A DNA stretch of 8,253 nucleotides from Bacteroidota bacterium (GTDB taxonomy: Bacteria; Bacteroidota; Bacteroidia; Bacteroidales; GCA-2748055): the NCBI GenBank assembly GCA_030642565.1, contig DAOWNM010000111.1, positions 1 through 8,253 on the forward strand. Direction: 5' to 3'. Position 1 is the first letter of the stretch. Each line of letters begins with the position of its first letter. This document shows positions 1 through 6,177 of this stretch, one piece after another. A program made the translations under genes and the position numbers. The notes under the pieces were generated by a model. That model was not told where the DNA came from and did no database searches. It worked only from the letters and a program-made list of their open reading frames with translations.

Positions 1-1152
1 TCTCCCTATGTAGGTAGTGTGGTGGCCCTTGAACCCTCTACCGGAGAGGTGCTCACACTGGTGAGCGCACCTACCTATTCTCCCGATCTGCTTGTAGGAA
101 GGAGTCTGGGTGTTGAGTTCGGTAAGCTGGCTACAGACACGCTTAATCCCCTTTTTAACAGGGCACTGATGGCGCAGTACCCACCAGGCTCTACCTTTAA
201 GACCATTATGGGCCTCATTGGTCTCCAGGAGAAAGTGATATCACCAGAGACTGAGCATCATTGCTATTATGGATTCTACGTTGGAAATATACACACCAGA
301 TGTCACCTTCATGAAACACCGTTGAATCTGATAGAAGCTATTCAAAACTCCTGCAACACTTACTTTATCAATGTACTGAAGAGCATACTGCAGGATGTCA
401 AATTCTCCAATACGGCGGAAGCTTATAACAACTGGCGCAAACACCTTCTTTCTATGGGTTTTACACAACCCCTGGGCATTGAACTGACCAACGAACTGGA
501 TGGAAACATTCCTACACCGGACTATTTCAACAGGATCTATGGGGAGAACCACTGGAACTACCTCACCATTCGTTCCCTGGCTATCGGGCAGGGTGAACTA
601 CTCGTTACTCCCCTCCAGATGGCCAACATGACTGCCACCATTGCCAACCGGGGGTACTATATCACACCACACCTGGTCAGGGAGATTGAAGGAGAGGAGG
701 GTATAGTTGAATCGTACCGGGAAAGACATTTCACCACCATTGACACTTCGTGTTATGGCCCCATTGTGGATGGGATGGATCTCGTGGTGAACGGCGGAAA
801 AGGATCAACTGCAAGAAACGCAAGAGTAGAAGGGATTACCGTTTGCGGAAAAACCGGAACCGCGGAGAATCCACATGGCAATGATCACTCTATTTTCATC
901 GCTTTTGCACCCAAGGAGAATCCAAAGATTGCCATAGCCGTATATGTGGAAAACCAGGGATTTGGTACCACCTATGCTGCTCCTATTGCCAGCCTGATGA
1001 TTGAAAAATATCTTTCTGGAGAGGTACAAAGAACATGGTATGAGAACTGGGTGATGCAACTCATCCAACCGGTGGCACCTGCCAGGAAAAAGGATAGTTT
1101 AGTGGCCGATACACTACAAAACAATGAATCCGATGATGGTTCAGAGGAATAA
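1..1152 (+). CDS. mrdA: Penicillin-binding protein 2 (elongation transpeptidase), C-terminal part; 5' end outside window
   Basis: This is the DD-transpeptidase that cross-links peptidoglycan during lateral wall growth. It is a membrane-anchored periplasmic enzyme and the partner of RodA. The frame is open from base 1, reading SPYVGSVVALEP, so the GTG at 19 is internal and the N-terminal anchor and dimerisation domain lie upstream. All three penicillin-binding motifs are visible, counting codons from base 1: SxxK as S64-T-F-K67 in PPGSTFK, SxN as S117-C-N119, and KTG at 284-286 in CGKTGTAE. The stretch AIGQGELLVTPLQMA is also typical of PBP2. The protein ends in a short charged tail (about 25 residues after QPVAPARKK). 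Its 3' end overlaps rodA by 29 bp, so the two are probably co-translated. In Bacteroidota this pair usually follows mreB/mreC/mreD, which would lie to the left. PBP2 is preferred over the division enzyme PBP3/FtsI because of the adjacent RodA. Confidence is high. Confidence 0.95.
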   Translation, partial: SPYVGSVVALEPSTGEVLTLVSAPTYSPDLLVGRSLGVEFGKLATDTLNPLFNRALMAQYPPGSTFKTIMGLIGLQEKVISPETEHHCYYGFYVGNIHTRCHLHETPLNLIEAIQNSCNTYFINVLKSILQDVKFSNTAEAYNNWRKHLLSMGFTQPLGIELTNELDGNIPTPDYFNRIYGENHWNYLTIRSLAIGQGELLVTPLQMANMTATIANRGYYITPHLVREIEGEEGIVESYRERHFTTIDTSCYGPIVDGMDLVVNGGKGSTARNARVEGITVCGKTGTAENPHGNDHSIFIAFAPKENPKIAIAVYVENQGFGTTYAAPIASLMIEKYLSGEVQRTWYENWVMQLIQPVAPARKKDSLVADTLQNNESDDGSEE

Positions 1153-2560
1153 CGTATTTGCAAACCTTGACTGGGTCTCTATTCTACTCTGGATGGTGAT
1201 GATCGGCTTTGGCTGGATGAATATATACTCTGCCAACATCATGGAGGCAGATAGTGGTGTTTTTGACCTTTCACAACGATTCGGTAAGCAGTTGTTATGG
1301 ATAAGCGCCTCCCTGTTATTAGCCATGCTCATGCTGGTGCTGGATGCAAAATTTTATTTCTACTTCTCCTATCTCCTCTACCTGGTCCTGTTGGGGGTGC
1401 TGCTGGGGGTCCTGGTGTTTGGAAAGGAGATCCATGGAGCCAAAAGCTGGTTCGTCATCGGGGGATTTCAACTTCAGCCTTCAGAGTTCGCTAAAATGAT
1501 TACAGCACTGGCCCTTGCCAATCTGCTCACCTCTTACAACTACAATATCAAGAAGTTCTGGCATCTGGTAAAAGCGTTTGCCATTATTGCAGCACCTCCC
1601 ATGCTGATTCTACTCCAGCCCGACCTAGGCTCTGTACTGGTTTACTCAGCCTTTATCCTGGTCCTGTTCAGAGAGGGTTTTTCTACCAATATCATGATGA
1701 TGCTGGCCGCCCTTGGACTGCTGTTTTTCACCACTCTGCTGCTCGATAAAACCTTGATCCTGTTGTTCCTGGTCATCATCAGCCTGATCATCTATATGGT
1801 GGTTGCCAGGTCATTCAAAAAGGGAGTGGTCAATGGGCTTCTGGTAGCCGTTGTGTTCGGAGTCCTGTATGGAACAGATTATCTCCTGAAAACTGAATTC
1901 TCTCTTTTTCTAATGGGACTGGCTGCGCTGATTCCTGTTGCACTCGTTATCACTGTAAAAGGGTTCCGGTTACGGGAATACGTTCAGATGAAAATTCTGG
2001 CAGGACTATTCATATCCATCGCCTTTACATTTTCTGTGAACTTTGCCATAAACAATGTTCTGAAACCACATCAGCAACACAGGATCTATGTGACCCTTGG
2101 AATAGAAGATGACCCACAGGGAGTGGGATACAATGTAAACCAATCCAAAATCGCCATAGGATCAGGGGGCTTTTCTGGCAAGGGATATCTGAAAGGTACA
2201 CAGACCAAACTCCATTTTGTACCGGAACAGAGCACTGATTTTATCTTCTGTACAGTGGGAGAAGAGTGGGGCTTTCTGGGAACTACCTTTGTCATCCTGC
2301 TCTATGTAGGTTTCCTTTTAAGGATGATTTTCCTGGCAGAAAGACAGCGATCCTCCTTCAGCAGGATATTTGGCTATGGCTTTATCTCCGTTATGCTGCT
2401 ACATTTCATAATCAATATCGGAATGACCATTGGATTACTACCAGTCATTGGAATCCCATTACCGTTCTTTAGTTACGGCGGATCATCACTCTGGACCTTC
2501 ACCATGTTCCTTTTCATATTCCTCAGACTGGATGCCAGCAGACTTGAATTTATAAGATAA
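1124..2560 (+). CDS. rodA: RodA, SEDS-family peptidoglycan glycosyltransferase (elongasome)
   Basis: RodA polymerises lipid II into glycan strands at the inner membrane, paired with PBP2. The 478-residue product is highly hydrophobic, with about 13-14 likely membrane helices. SEDS signatures are clear: GAKSWFVIGGFQLQPSEFAK at about 105-124, LLQPDLGS at 163-170, and the large extracytoplasmic loop DPQGVGYN..QSKIAIGSGGFSGKG at 330-354, followed by VPEQSTDFIF and a C-terminal PLPFFSYGGSS at 445-455. D330 aligns by eye with the catalytic aspartate of E. coli RodA (D262). The spacing from QPD to this loop is about 163 residues, some 90 more than I recall for E. coli RodA (370 aa). Extra helices near 190-280 account for this. 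The start could be ATG 1124, 1133 or 1136; the first is used here, and all overlap the end of mrdA, which implies translational coupling. Function is certain; the exact start is not. Confidence 0.95.
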   Translation: MNPMMVQRNNVFANLDWVSILLWMVMIGFGWMNIYSANIMEADSGVFDLSQRFGKQLLWISASLLLAMLMLVLDAKFYFYFSYLLYLVLLGVLLGVLVFGKEIHGAKSWFVIGGFQLQPSEFAKMITALALANLLTSYNYNIKKFWHLVKAFAIIAAPPMLILLQPDLGSVLVYSAFILVLFREGFSTNIMMMLAALGLLFFTTLLLDKTLILLFLVIISLIIYMVVARSFKKGVVNGLLVAVVFGVLYGTDYLLKTEFSLFLMGLAALIPVALVITVKGFRLREYVQMKILAGLFISIAFTFSVNFAINNVLKPHQQHRIYVTLGIEDDPQGVGYNVNQSKIAIGSGGFSGKGYLKGTQTKLHFVPEQSTDFIFCTVGEEWGFLGTTFVILLYVGFLLRMIFLAERQRSSFSRIFGYGFISVMLLHFIINIGMTIGLLPVIGIPLPFFSYGGSSLWTFTMFLFIFLRLDASRLEFIR

Positions 2561-2606
2561 CCTGCGTCAAGCCTAGGTGAACCTATGTTTTGCGGCAGCG
2601 CGTTAC

Positions 2607-2637
2607 TTTTAAATCTCCCCGATTTTTCGTATCTTTG
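2607..2637 (+). promoter_or_regulatory. Predicted Bacteroidota-type promoter for the kamA-like gene
   Basis: A perfect TAnnTTTG -7 element (TATCTTTG) occupies 2630-2637. A T-rich -33 element (TTTT, 2607-2610) lies 19 bp upstream, within the usual 19-21 bp spacing. Predicted transcription start is around 2643-2645, giving a leader of roughly 40 nt. This separates the downstream gene from the mrdA-rodA unit. No convincing rho-independent terminator was found between rodA and this promoter. Confidence 0.65.
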
Positions 2638-2643
2638 TAATCT

Positions 2644-2679
2644 GCCGGAAATATGCTCCCGGCCAAATCCAAGAGGGAG
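2644..2679 (+). promoter_or_regulatory. Leader hairpin and ribosome binding site of the kamA-like gene
   Basis: GCCGG (2644-2648) and CCGGC (2659-2663) form a 5-bp GC stem with a 10-nt loop, placed almost exactly at the predicted 5' end of the transcript. A purine-rich AAGAGGGAG (2671-2679) lies 5 nt before ATG 2685 and is the only convincing Shine-Dalgarno-like site in the window; it supports that start. Whether the hairpin matters, for example as 5'-end protection of the mRNA, is inference. Confidence 0.4.
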
Positions 2680-2684
2680 TTCTT

Positions 2685-4037
2685 ATGAAATATCAAGTAT
2701 ACGCGAGACATAATTTAGATAAAATACCTAACTACGGAAAGCTTAGCCAGGAACAGATCCAGTCAATAAAAATAGTATCAGAAGTACTACCATTTAAGAC
2801 CAATAACTACGTGATAAATGAGTTGATTGATTGGGACAGCTACCAGGAAGATCCCATGTATATCCTCAACTTTCCGCAAAAAGAGATGCTTAAACCCACC
2901 CCGTTCAGAACCCTTTCTGAAATGGTGGAGAACAATACCAGCAAAGCCGATCTGGCCAAATATATTCATGAACTAAGGCTCAACCTGAATCCGCATCCCG
3001 ACGGACAGATGGAACACAATGTACCCTCTCTGAAGGGCAAATTATTAACCGGGATTCAGCACAAATACCGCGAAACATTACTCTTCTTCCCCACCCAGGG
3101 ACAGACCTGCCATGCCTATTGTACATTCTGTTTCAGGTGGCCCCAATTCACTGGTCTGAATGAGCTTAAGTTCGCCATGAAGCAGCCCAATCTGGTTGTT
3201 TCATACCTGAAAGAAAATCCTTCGATCACAGATATCCTGATCACTGGTGGCGATCCCATGGTGATGAAAACAGAAGTCCTGGAGAGATATATTGATGCTT
3301 TTTTAGCTGCAGGTCTGCCACAGTTGAAGACCATCCGTATCGGCACAAAATCACTCTCATTCTGGCCCTACAGGTACCTGACCGATCCTGACTCAGGGGA
3401 TCTGCTGGATCTTTTGCGAAGGGTTAATGACAGGGGAATCCATGTTGCACTGATGGCTCATATGAACCATCCACGAGAACTTGAAACGGATGCTGTGAAG
3501 GAGGCGATCTTACGAATCAGGGAGACAGGCACGCAGATACGCAGCCAATCGCCCCTTCTCAGACATATTAATGACGATCCCGCTATCTGGGCAGATATGT
3601 GGAAGAAGCAGGTAAACCTGGGAATCATTCCCTATTATATGTTTGTGGCACGGGATACCGGCGCACAATCCTATTTTGGAGTAAGCCTGGAACGTTCACA
3701 CCGCATCTTCAATGATGCCTATCAACAGGTAAGCGGTATTTGCCGCACCGTTAGAGGTCCGAGCATGTCAGCAGGTCCGGGTAAAGTACGAATAGTGGGA
3801 ATCACCGATGTCCAGGGTGAAAAAGTGTTTGTACTGGAGTTTTTGCAGGGCAGAAATCCCGATTGGGTAGGCAAACCATTCTTTGCCGCCTTTGATCCAG
3901 AAGCACAATGGCTGGATGATCTTGTTCCTGCATTTGGGGAGAAGGAGTTCTTCTATGAGCAGGAGTACAAGAAGCTTTTAAAAGTGGATAAACTGCCCGG
4001 GCACGTTCTCACCACTGAGAACAAACAGTACGCTTAA
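2685..4037 (+). CDS. KamA-family radical SAM protein (lysine 2,3-aminomutase-like; substrate uncertain)
   Basis: Cytoplasmic [4Fe-4S]/S-adenosylmethionine radical enzyme of 450 residues. The cluster motif CxxxCxxC is C142-HAY-C146-TF-C149, followed by the SAM-binding GGDP at 188-191. Family landmarks continue in order: RIGT at 218-221, AHMNHPREL at 258-266 (compare THFNHPNE in lysine aminomutase), QSPLLRHIND at 288-297, and SAGPGK at 362-367, where K367 aligns with the PLP-binding lysine of the PGGGGK motif. R151 sits where the substrate-carboxylate arginine is found (second residue after the last cluster Cys), and D297 matches one of the two aspartates that hold the lysine side-chain amine. 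The second aspartate, expected seven residues before the PLP lysine, is absent. The C-terminal zinc cysteines of clostridial lysine aminomutase are also missing. The enzyme is thus likely a PLP-dependent aminomutase acting on another amino acid or related substrate. It has its own promoter and RBS, and no lysine-fermentation or beta-lysine acetyltransferase gene lies beside it. Family is confident; substrate unknown. Confidence 0.85.
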   Translation: MKYQVYARHNLDKIPNYGKLSQEQIQSIKIVSEVLPFKTNNYVINELIDWDSYQEDPMYILNFPQKEMLKPTPFRTLSEMVENNTSKADLAKYIHELRLNLNPHPDGQMEHNVPSLKGKLLTGIQHKYRETLLFFPTQGQTCHAYCTFCFRWPQFTGLNELKFAMKQPNLVVSYLKENPSITDILITGGDPMVMKTEVLERYIDAFLAAGLPQLKTIRIGTKSLSFWPYRYLTDPDSGDLLDLLRRVNDRGIHVALMAHMNHPRELETDAVKEAILRIRETGTQIRSQSPLLRHINDDPAIWADMWKKQVNLGIIPYYMFVARDTGAQSYFGVSLERSHRIFNDAYQQVSGICRTVRGPSMSAGPGKVRIVGITDVQGEKVFVLEFLQGRNPDWVGKPFFAAFDPEAQWLDDLVPAFGEKEFFYEQEYKKLLKVDKLPGHVLTTENKQYA

Positions 4038-4651
4038 CACTCGGGATAACCGTCTCTCTGTATCGAAATCTCAATCTCGTACTTCTCTTCCAGGAAATTT
4101 ATGATCAATGGGAAAAATTGAAGAAAATCATCCATGAACAGGGAATACTGATCCCTTAGCACTTCAACTGCGAATGCGGAATGGTCCGGCAGTGAGGTGT
4201 TGGCCGACATCCGCTCCAGAACCATCTCTATTCCATCCACCCTGGTGTAAGCCATCATCCAGTTGTTCTCCAGGAAGGTGGGAAACCACTTTTTGATAGC
4301 ATCTGGCAGTACTTTGTAATTTCTCTTAAGAATATCATAAGTCCGGTTCACAAACTCGTTAAGTGGCAATGTTGAGTAGTTCTCCCAGAGTGACGCCAGG
4401 AAATGATCATAAAAAATATCCGTAACAATTCCCGCATATTTGTGGTACCTGGATGCAACTCTCTGTTTGCTAATCCTGGTAATCTGGTGCATATCGGTGA
4501 AGGAATCGATATCACGGTGAATCAGGATCCCTTTCTTCACCTGCTCGGGAAAAAGCTGGTAGTTTTTCCCTTTCACATAATCGCCCATGAAGTTTCCAAC
4601 AATGATCTCCTCATTGCATCCAGAGAGGTATGTATGTGCAAGAAAATTCAT
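4034..4651 (-). CDS. acpH: Acyl carrier protein phosphodiesterase (AcpH family)
   Basis: Proteins of this family hydrolyse the 4'-phosphopantetheine group from holo-acyl carrier protein, giving apo-ACP in the cytoplasm. The 205-residue product begins MNFLAHTYLS, nearly the same as the E. coli enzyme (MNFLAH), and is close to its length of about 193. Conserved metal/active-site candidates are H6, D24 in VGNFMGDYVKG, the H45-R-D-I-D49 motif, D78 and D82-H83 in TDIFYDHFLA. The start is placed at ATG 4651-4649 because it matches the family N-terminus. A longer in-frame TTG start at 4702 would add 17 lysine- and phenylalanine-rich residues unlike the family. No Shine-Dalgarno site is visible. Its stop codon overlaps that of the convergent kamA-like gene, and it is transcribed divergently from the cDPG-synthetase-like gene. 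In vivo roles of such enzymes are debated, so the exact substrate is inferred from family only. Confidence 0.88.
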   Translation of the reverse strand: MNFLAHTYLSGCNEEIIVGNFMGDYVKGKNYQLFPEQVKKGILIHRDIDSFTDMHQITRISKQRVASRYHKYAGIVTDIFYDHFLASLWENYSTLPLNEFVNRTYDILKRNYKVLPDAIKKWFPTFLENNWMMAYTRVDGIEMVLERMSANTSLPDHSAFAVEVLRDQYSLFMDDFLQFFPLIINFLEEKYEIEISIQRDGYPEC

Positions 4652-4683
4652 CTGCGTTTTAACTTTTTCGAATTTCACAAAAA

Positions 4684-4697
4684 ATTTTTCGAAAAAT
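4684..4697. repeat. Perfect 14-bp palindrome ATTTTTCGAAAAAT, operator candidate
   Basis: The sequence equals its own reverse complement over 14 bp and lies at the predicted acpH transcription start. The 9-mer TTTTTCGAA inside it also occurs at 4664-4672, exactly 21 bp away (two helical turns). The core TTCGAA occurs again at 4813-4818, at the predicted start of the divergent gene. This arrangement fits binding of a dimeric regulator, but in AT-rich DNA some of it could be chance. Confidence 0.4.
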
Positions 4698-4698
4698 C

Positions 4699-4730
4699 CC
4701 AATATATAATATTACACATTTGTAAGCAAG
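4699..4730 (-). promoter_or_regulatory. Possible acpH promoter (minus strand)
   Basis: On the minus strand, TATATTGG (plus positions 4706-4699) matches TAnnTTTG with one mismatch. CTTG (4730-4727) resembles the -33 TTTG at a 20-bp spacing. The predicted start would be near 4692, inside the TTTTTCGAAAAA palindrome, about 40 nt before the acpH ATG. Neither box is perfect, so this is tentative. Confidence 0.35.
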
Positions 4731-4735
4731 ATGTT

Positions 4736-4768
4736 CTATATAATGACCGCCTAATTTCTATTATATAG
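4736..4768. repeat. 9-bp inverted repeat in the divergent control region
   Basis: CTATATAAT (4736-4744) and ATTATATAG (4760-4768) are perfect reverse complements separated by 15 nt. The arms are AT-only apart from the outer C/G, so as RNA the hairpin would be weak. It sits midway between the two divergent promoters and is more plausible as a protein-binding dyad than as a terminator, since no U-tract follows. Confidence 0.45.
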
Positions 4769-4769
4769 C

Positions 4770-4802
4770 ATATTCAGTATACCCAGTAAAATATTCATAT
4801 AC
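4770..4802 (+). repeat. Imperfect direct repeat upstream of the cDPG-synthetase-like gene
   Basis: ATATTCAGTATAC (4770-4782) and ATATTCATATAC (4791-4802) are identical except for one inserted G, and start 21 bp apart. The second copy runs into the predicted -7 element. The same-face spacing is what paired regulator sites would show; function is inferred. Confidence 0.4.
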
Positions 4803-4807
4803 ATTTG
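4800..4807 (+). promoter_or_regulatory. Predicted -7 element for the cDPG-synthetase-like gene
   Basis: TACATTTG is a perfect TAnnTTTG match 29 bp before the ATG at 4837, predicting a leader of about 23 nt. No TTTG-like -33 box is present at the expected position (around 4775-4780); ATATTCAGTATAC occupies that place instead, which may mean an activator compensates. Confidence 0.5.
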
Positions 4808-4836
4808 ATAGATTCGAACATATAACTACACTACAA

Positions 4837-6177
4837 ATGACTAGAAAGAATATTATTATCATTGGGGCCGCGGGAAGGGATTTCCACAATTTTAACACCT
4901 TTTTCAGAAACAGGGCGGAATACAATGTCGTGGCATTTACAGCTGCTCAAATTCCTGATATTGATGGTAGAAAATACCCGGCCGGACTGGCCGGAGAACT
5001 CTATCCGGACGGAATCCCCATCTACCTCGAAGATCAATTGCCCCGATTAATTGTTGAATTGCAGGCCAAAACATGTGTTTTTTCATACAGCGACCTGCCC
5101 TATGAGAAGGTGATGGCCGTTAGCGCGGTGGTAAATGCTGCCGGAGCAAATTTTGCACTTTTGGGAACCAACGATACCATGATTGAGAGCAACAAGCCGG
5201 TGATTGCTGTTTGTGCCGTTAGAACCGGATGCGGAAAAAGTCAGACCTCCAGGAGAGTCATCGAACTACTGATGGAGAAAGGTTTGAAAGTTGTGGCCAT
5301 CAGGCATCCCATGCCATATGGTGACCTGGAAGCACAGAAAGTGCAACGTTTTGCAACAGTCGATGACCTTAAACATCACAAATGTACCATCGAAGAGATG
5401 GAGGAGTATGAGCCCCATGTGGTGAGAGGGAATGTAATCTATTCGGGGGTCGACTATGAGGCTATTGTACGCGCTGCCGAAGTTGATACGGATGGATGTG
5501 ATGTGATTCTCTGGGATGGAGGAAACAACGATTTCTCATTTTATAAGCCTGACCTGACCATCGGTGTGGTGGACCCACACAGGCCCGGACATGAGTTAAG
5601 CTACTACCCGGGAGAGGTAGTGTTGAGGACTTCTGATGTCGTTGTAATCAATAAAATGGATAGTGCCTCTCCAGAGGGCATTCAGATTGTCAGGGAGAGC
5701 ATTGAAAAGGTAAATCCTACTGCCATAGTCATTGACGGTGCATCACCCATCAGGGTGGATGATCCGAAGGTGATCAAAGGAAAAAGGGTGCTGGTAGTGG
5801 AAGACGGTCCGACCCTTACCCATGGAGAGATGAAGCTGGGCGCAGGTGTGGTGGCCGCCAGAAAATATGGTGCTGCCGGTCTTATCGATCCCCGGCCCTT
5901 TACAGTGGGTAAGTTATCTGAAACGTTTCAGATTTACCCGGAAATCGGAACCCTTCTTCCGGCCATGGGTTATGGAGAACAACAGCTGAAGGATCTGGAG
6001 ACCACAATCAACCAATCCGATTGTGATTCTGTGATCATAGCTACACCCATTGATCTGAATCGTCTGATTCAAATAGAAAAACCAAATACCAGGGTCTATT
6101 ACGACCTGCAGGAAATTGGTGAACCAAACTTGAGAAATGTACTTGATGAATTTGTGCAGAAACATAAACTGGTGTAA
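4837..6177 (+). CDS. Cyclic 2,3-diphosphoglycerate synthetase-like P-loop protein
   Basis: This 446-residue soluble protein resembles the family of archaeal cyclic 2,3-diphosphoglycerate synthetase (CpgS, about 460 aa in Methanothermus), which makes the intramolecular anhydride of 2,3-diphosphoglycerate using ATP. An N-terminal Rossmann-like part starts IIIIGAAGRDFHNFN (6-20). A P-loop lies at 127-135 (AVRTGCGKS, K134), an acidic Walker-B-like LWDGGNND at 225-232, and an NKMD motif at 272-275 that resembles the G4 guanine-specificity motif of GTPases. The C-terminal part (about 315-446) contains VLVVEDGPTLTHGEMKLGAG and a final Rossmann-like ATPIDLNRLI. It starts at ATG 4837 with no Shine-Dalgarno site but with an upstream -7 element. 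The cyclophilin gene begins inside its 3' end. Bacterial members are of uncertain function; the product need not be cyclic 2,3-DPG, and a G3E/HypB-like or other phosphoryl-transfer role is possible. Family assignment is good; function is not established. Confidence 0.8.
   Translation: MTRKNIIIIGAAGRDFHNFNTFFRNRAEYNVVAFTAAQIPDIDGRKYPAGLAGELYPDGIPIYLEDQLPRLIVELQAKTCVFSYSDLPYEKVMAVSAVVNAAGANFALLGTNDTMIESNKPVIAVCAVRTGCGKSQTSRRVIELLMEKGLKVVAIRHPMPYGDLEAQKVQRFATVDDLKHHKCTIEEMEEYEPHVVRGNVIYSGVDYEAIVRAAEVDTDGCDVILWDGGNNDFSFYKPDLTIGVVDPHRPGHELSYYPGEVVLRTSDVVVINKMDSASPEGIQIVRESIEKVNPTAIVIDGASPIRVDDPKVIKGKRVLVVEDGPTLTHGEMKLGAGVVAARKYGAAGLIDPRPFTVGKLSETFQIYPEIGTLLPAMGYGEQQLKDLETTINQSDCDSVIIATPIDLNRLIQIEKPNTRVYYDLQEIGEPNLRNVLDEFVQKHKLV

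Noticed and set aside
19..21. GTG at 19 as a true start of the PBP2 frame
   Set aside because: The frame is open to base 1, the preceding codons fit the PBP2 fold, and the remaining length is far below the usual 600 or so residues.
2561..2606. Possible rho-independent terminator after rodA
   Set aside because: Short complementary bits such as CCTAGG exist, but no stable GC stem followed by a T-tract could be built.
4652..4702. 17-residue N-terminal extension of AcpH from a TTG at 4702
   Set aside because: The extension is lysine/phenylalanine-rich, absent from the family, and starts with TTG, while an ATG giving the family N-terminus MNFLAH is available at 4651.
4403..4768. 121-codon open frame on the plus strand
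   Set aside because: It is antisense to acpH, which matches its family over the full length, and it runs on into AT-rich intergenic DNA.
4736..4768. Inverted repeat read as a terminator
   Set aside because: The stem is almost entirely A-T with a 15-nt loop, has no following T-run, and lies upstream of both divergent genes rather than downstream of one.
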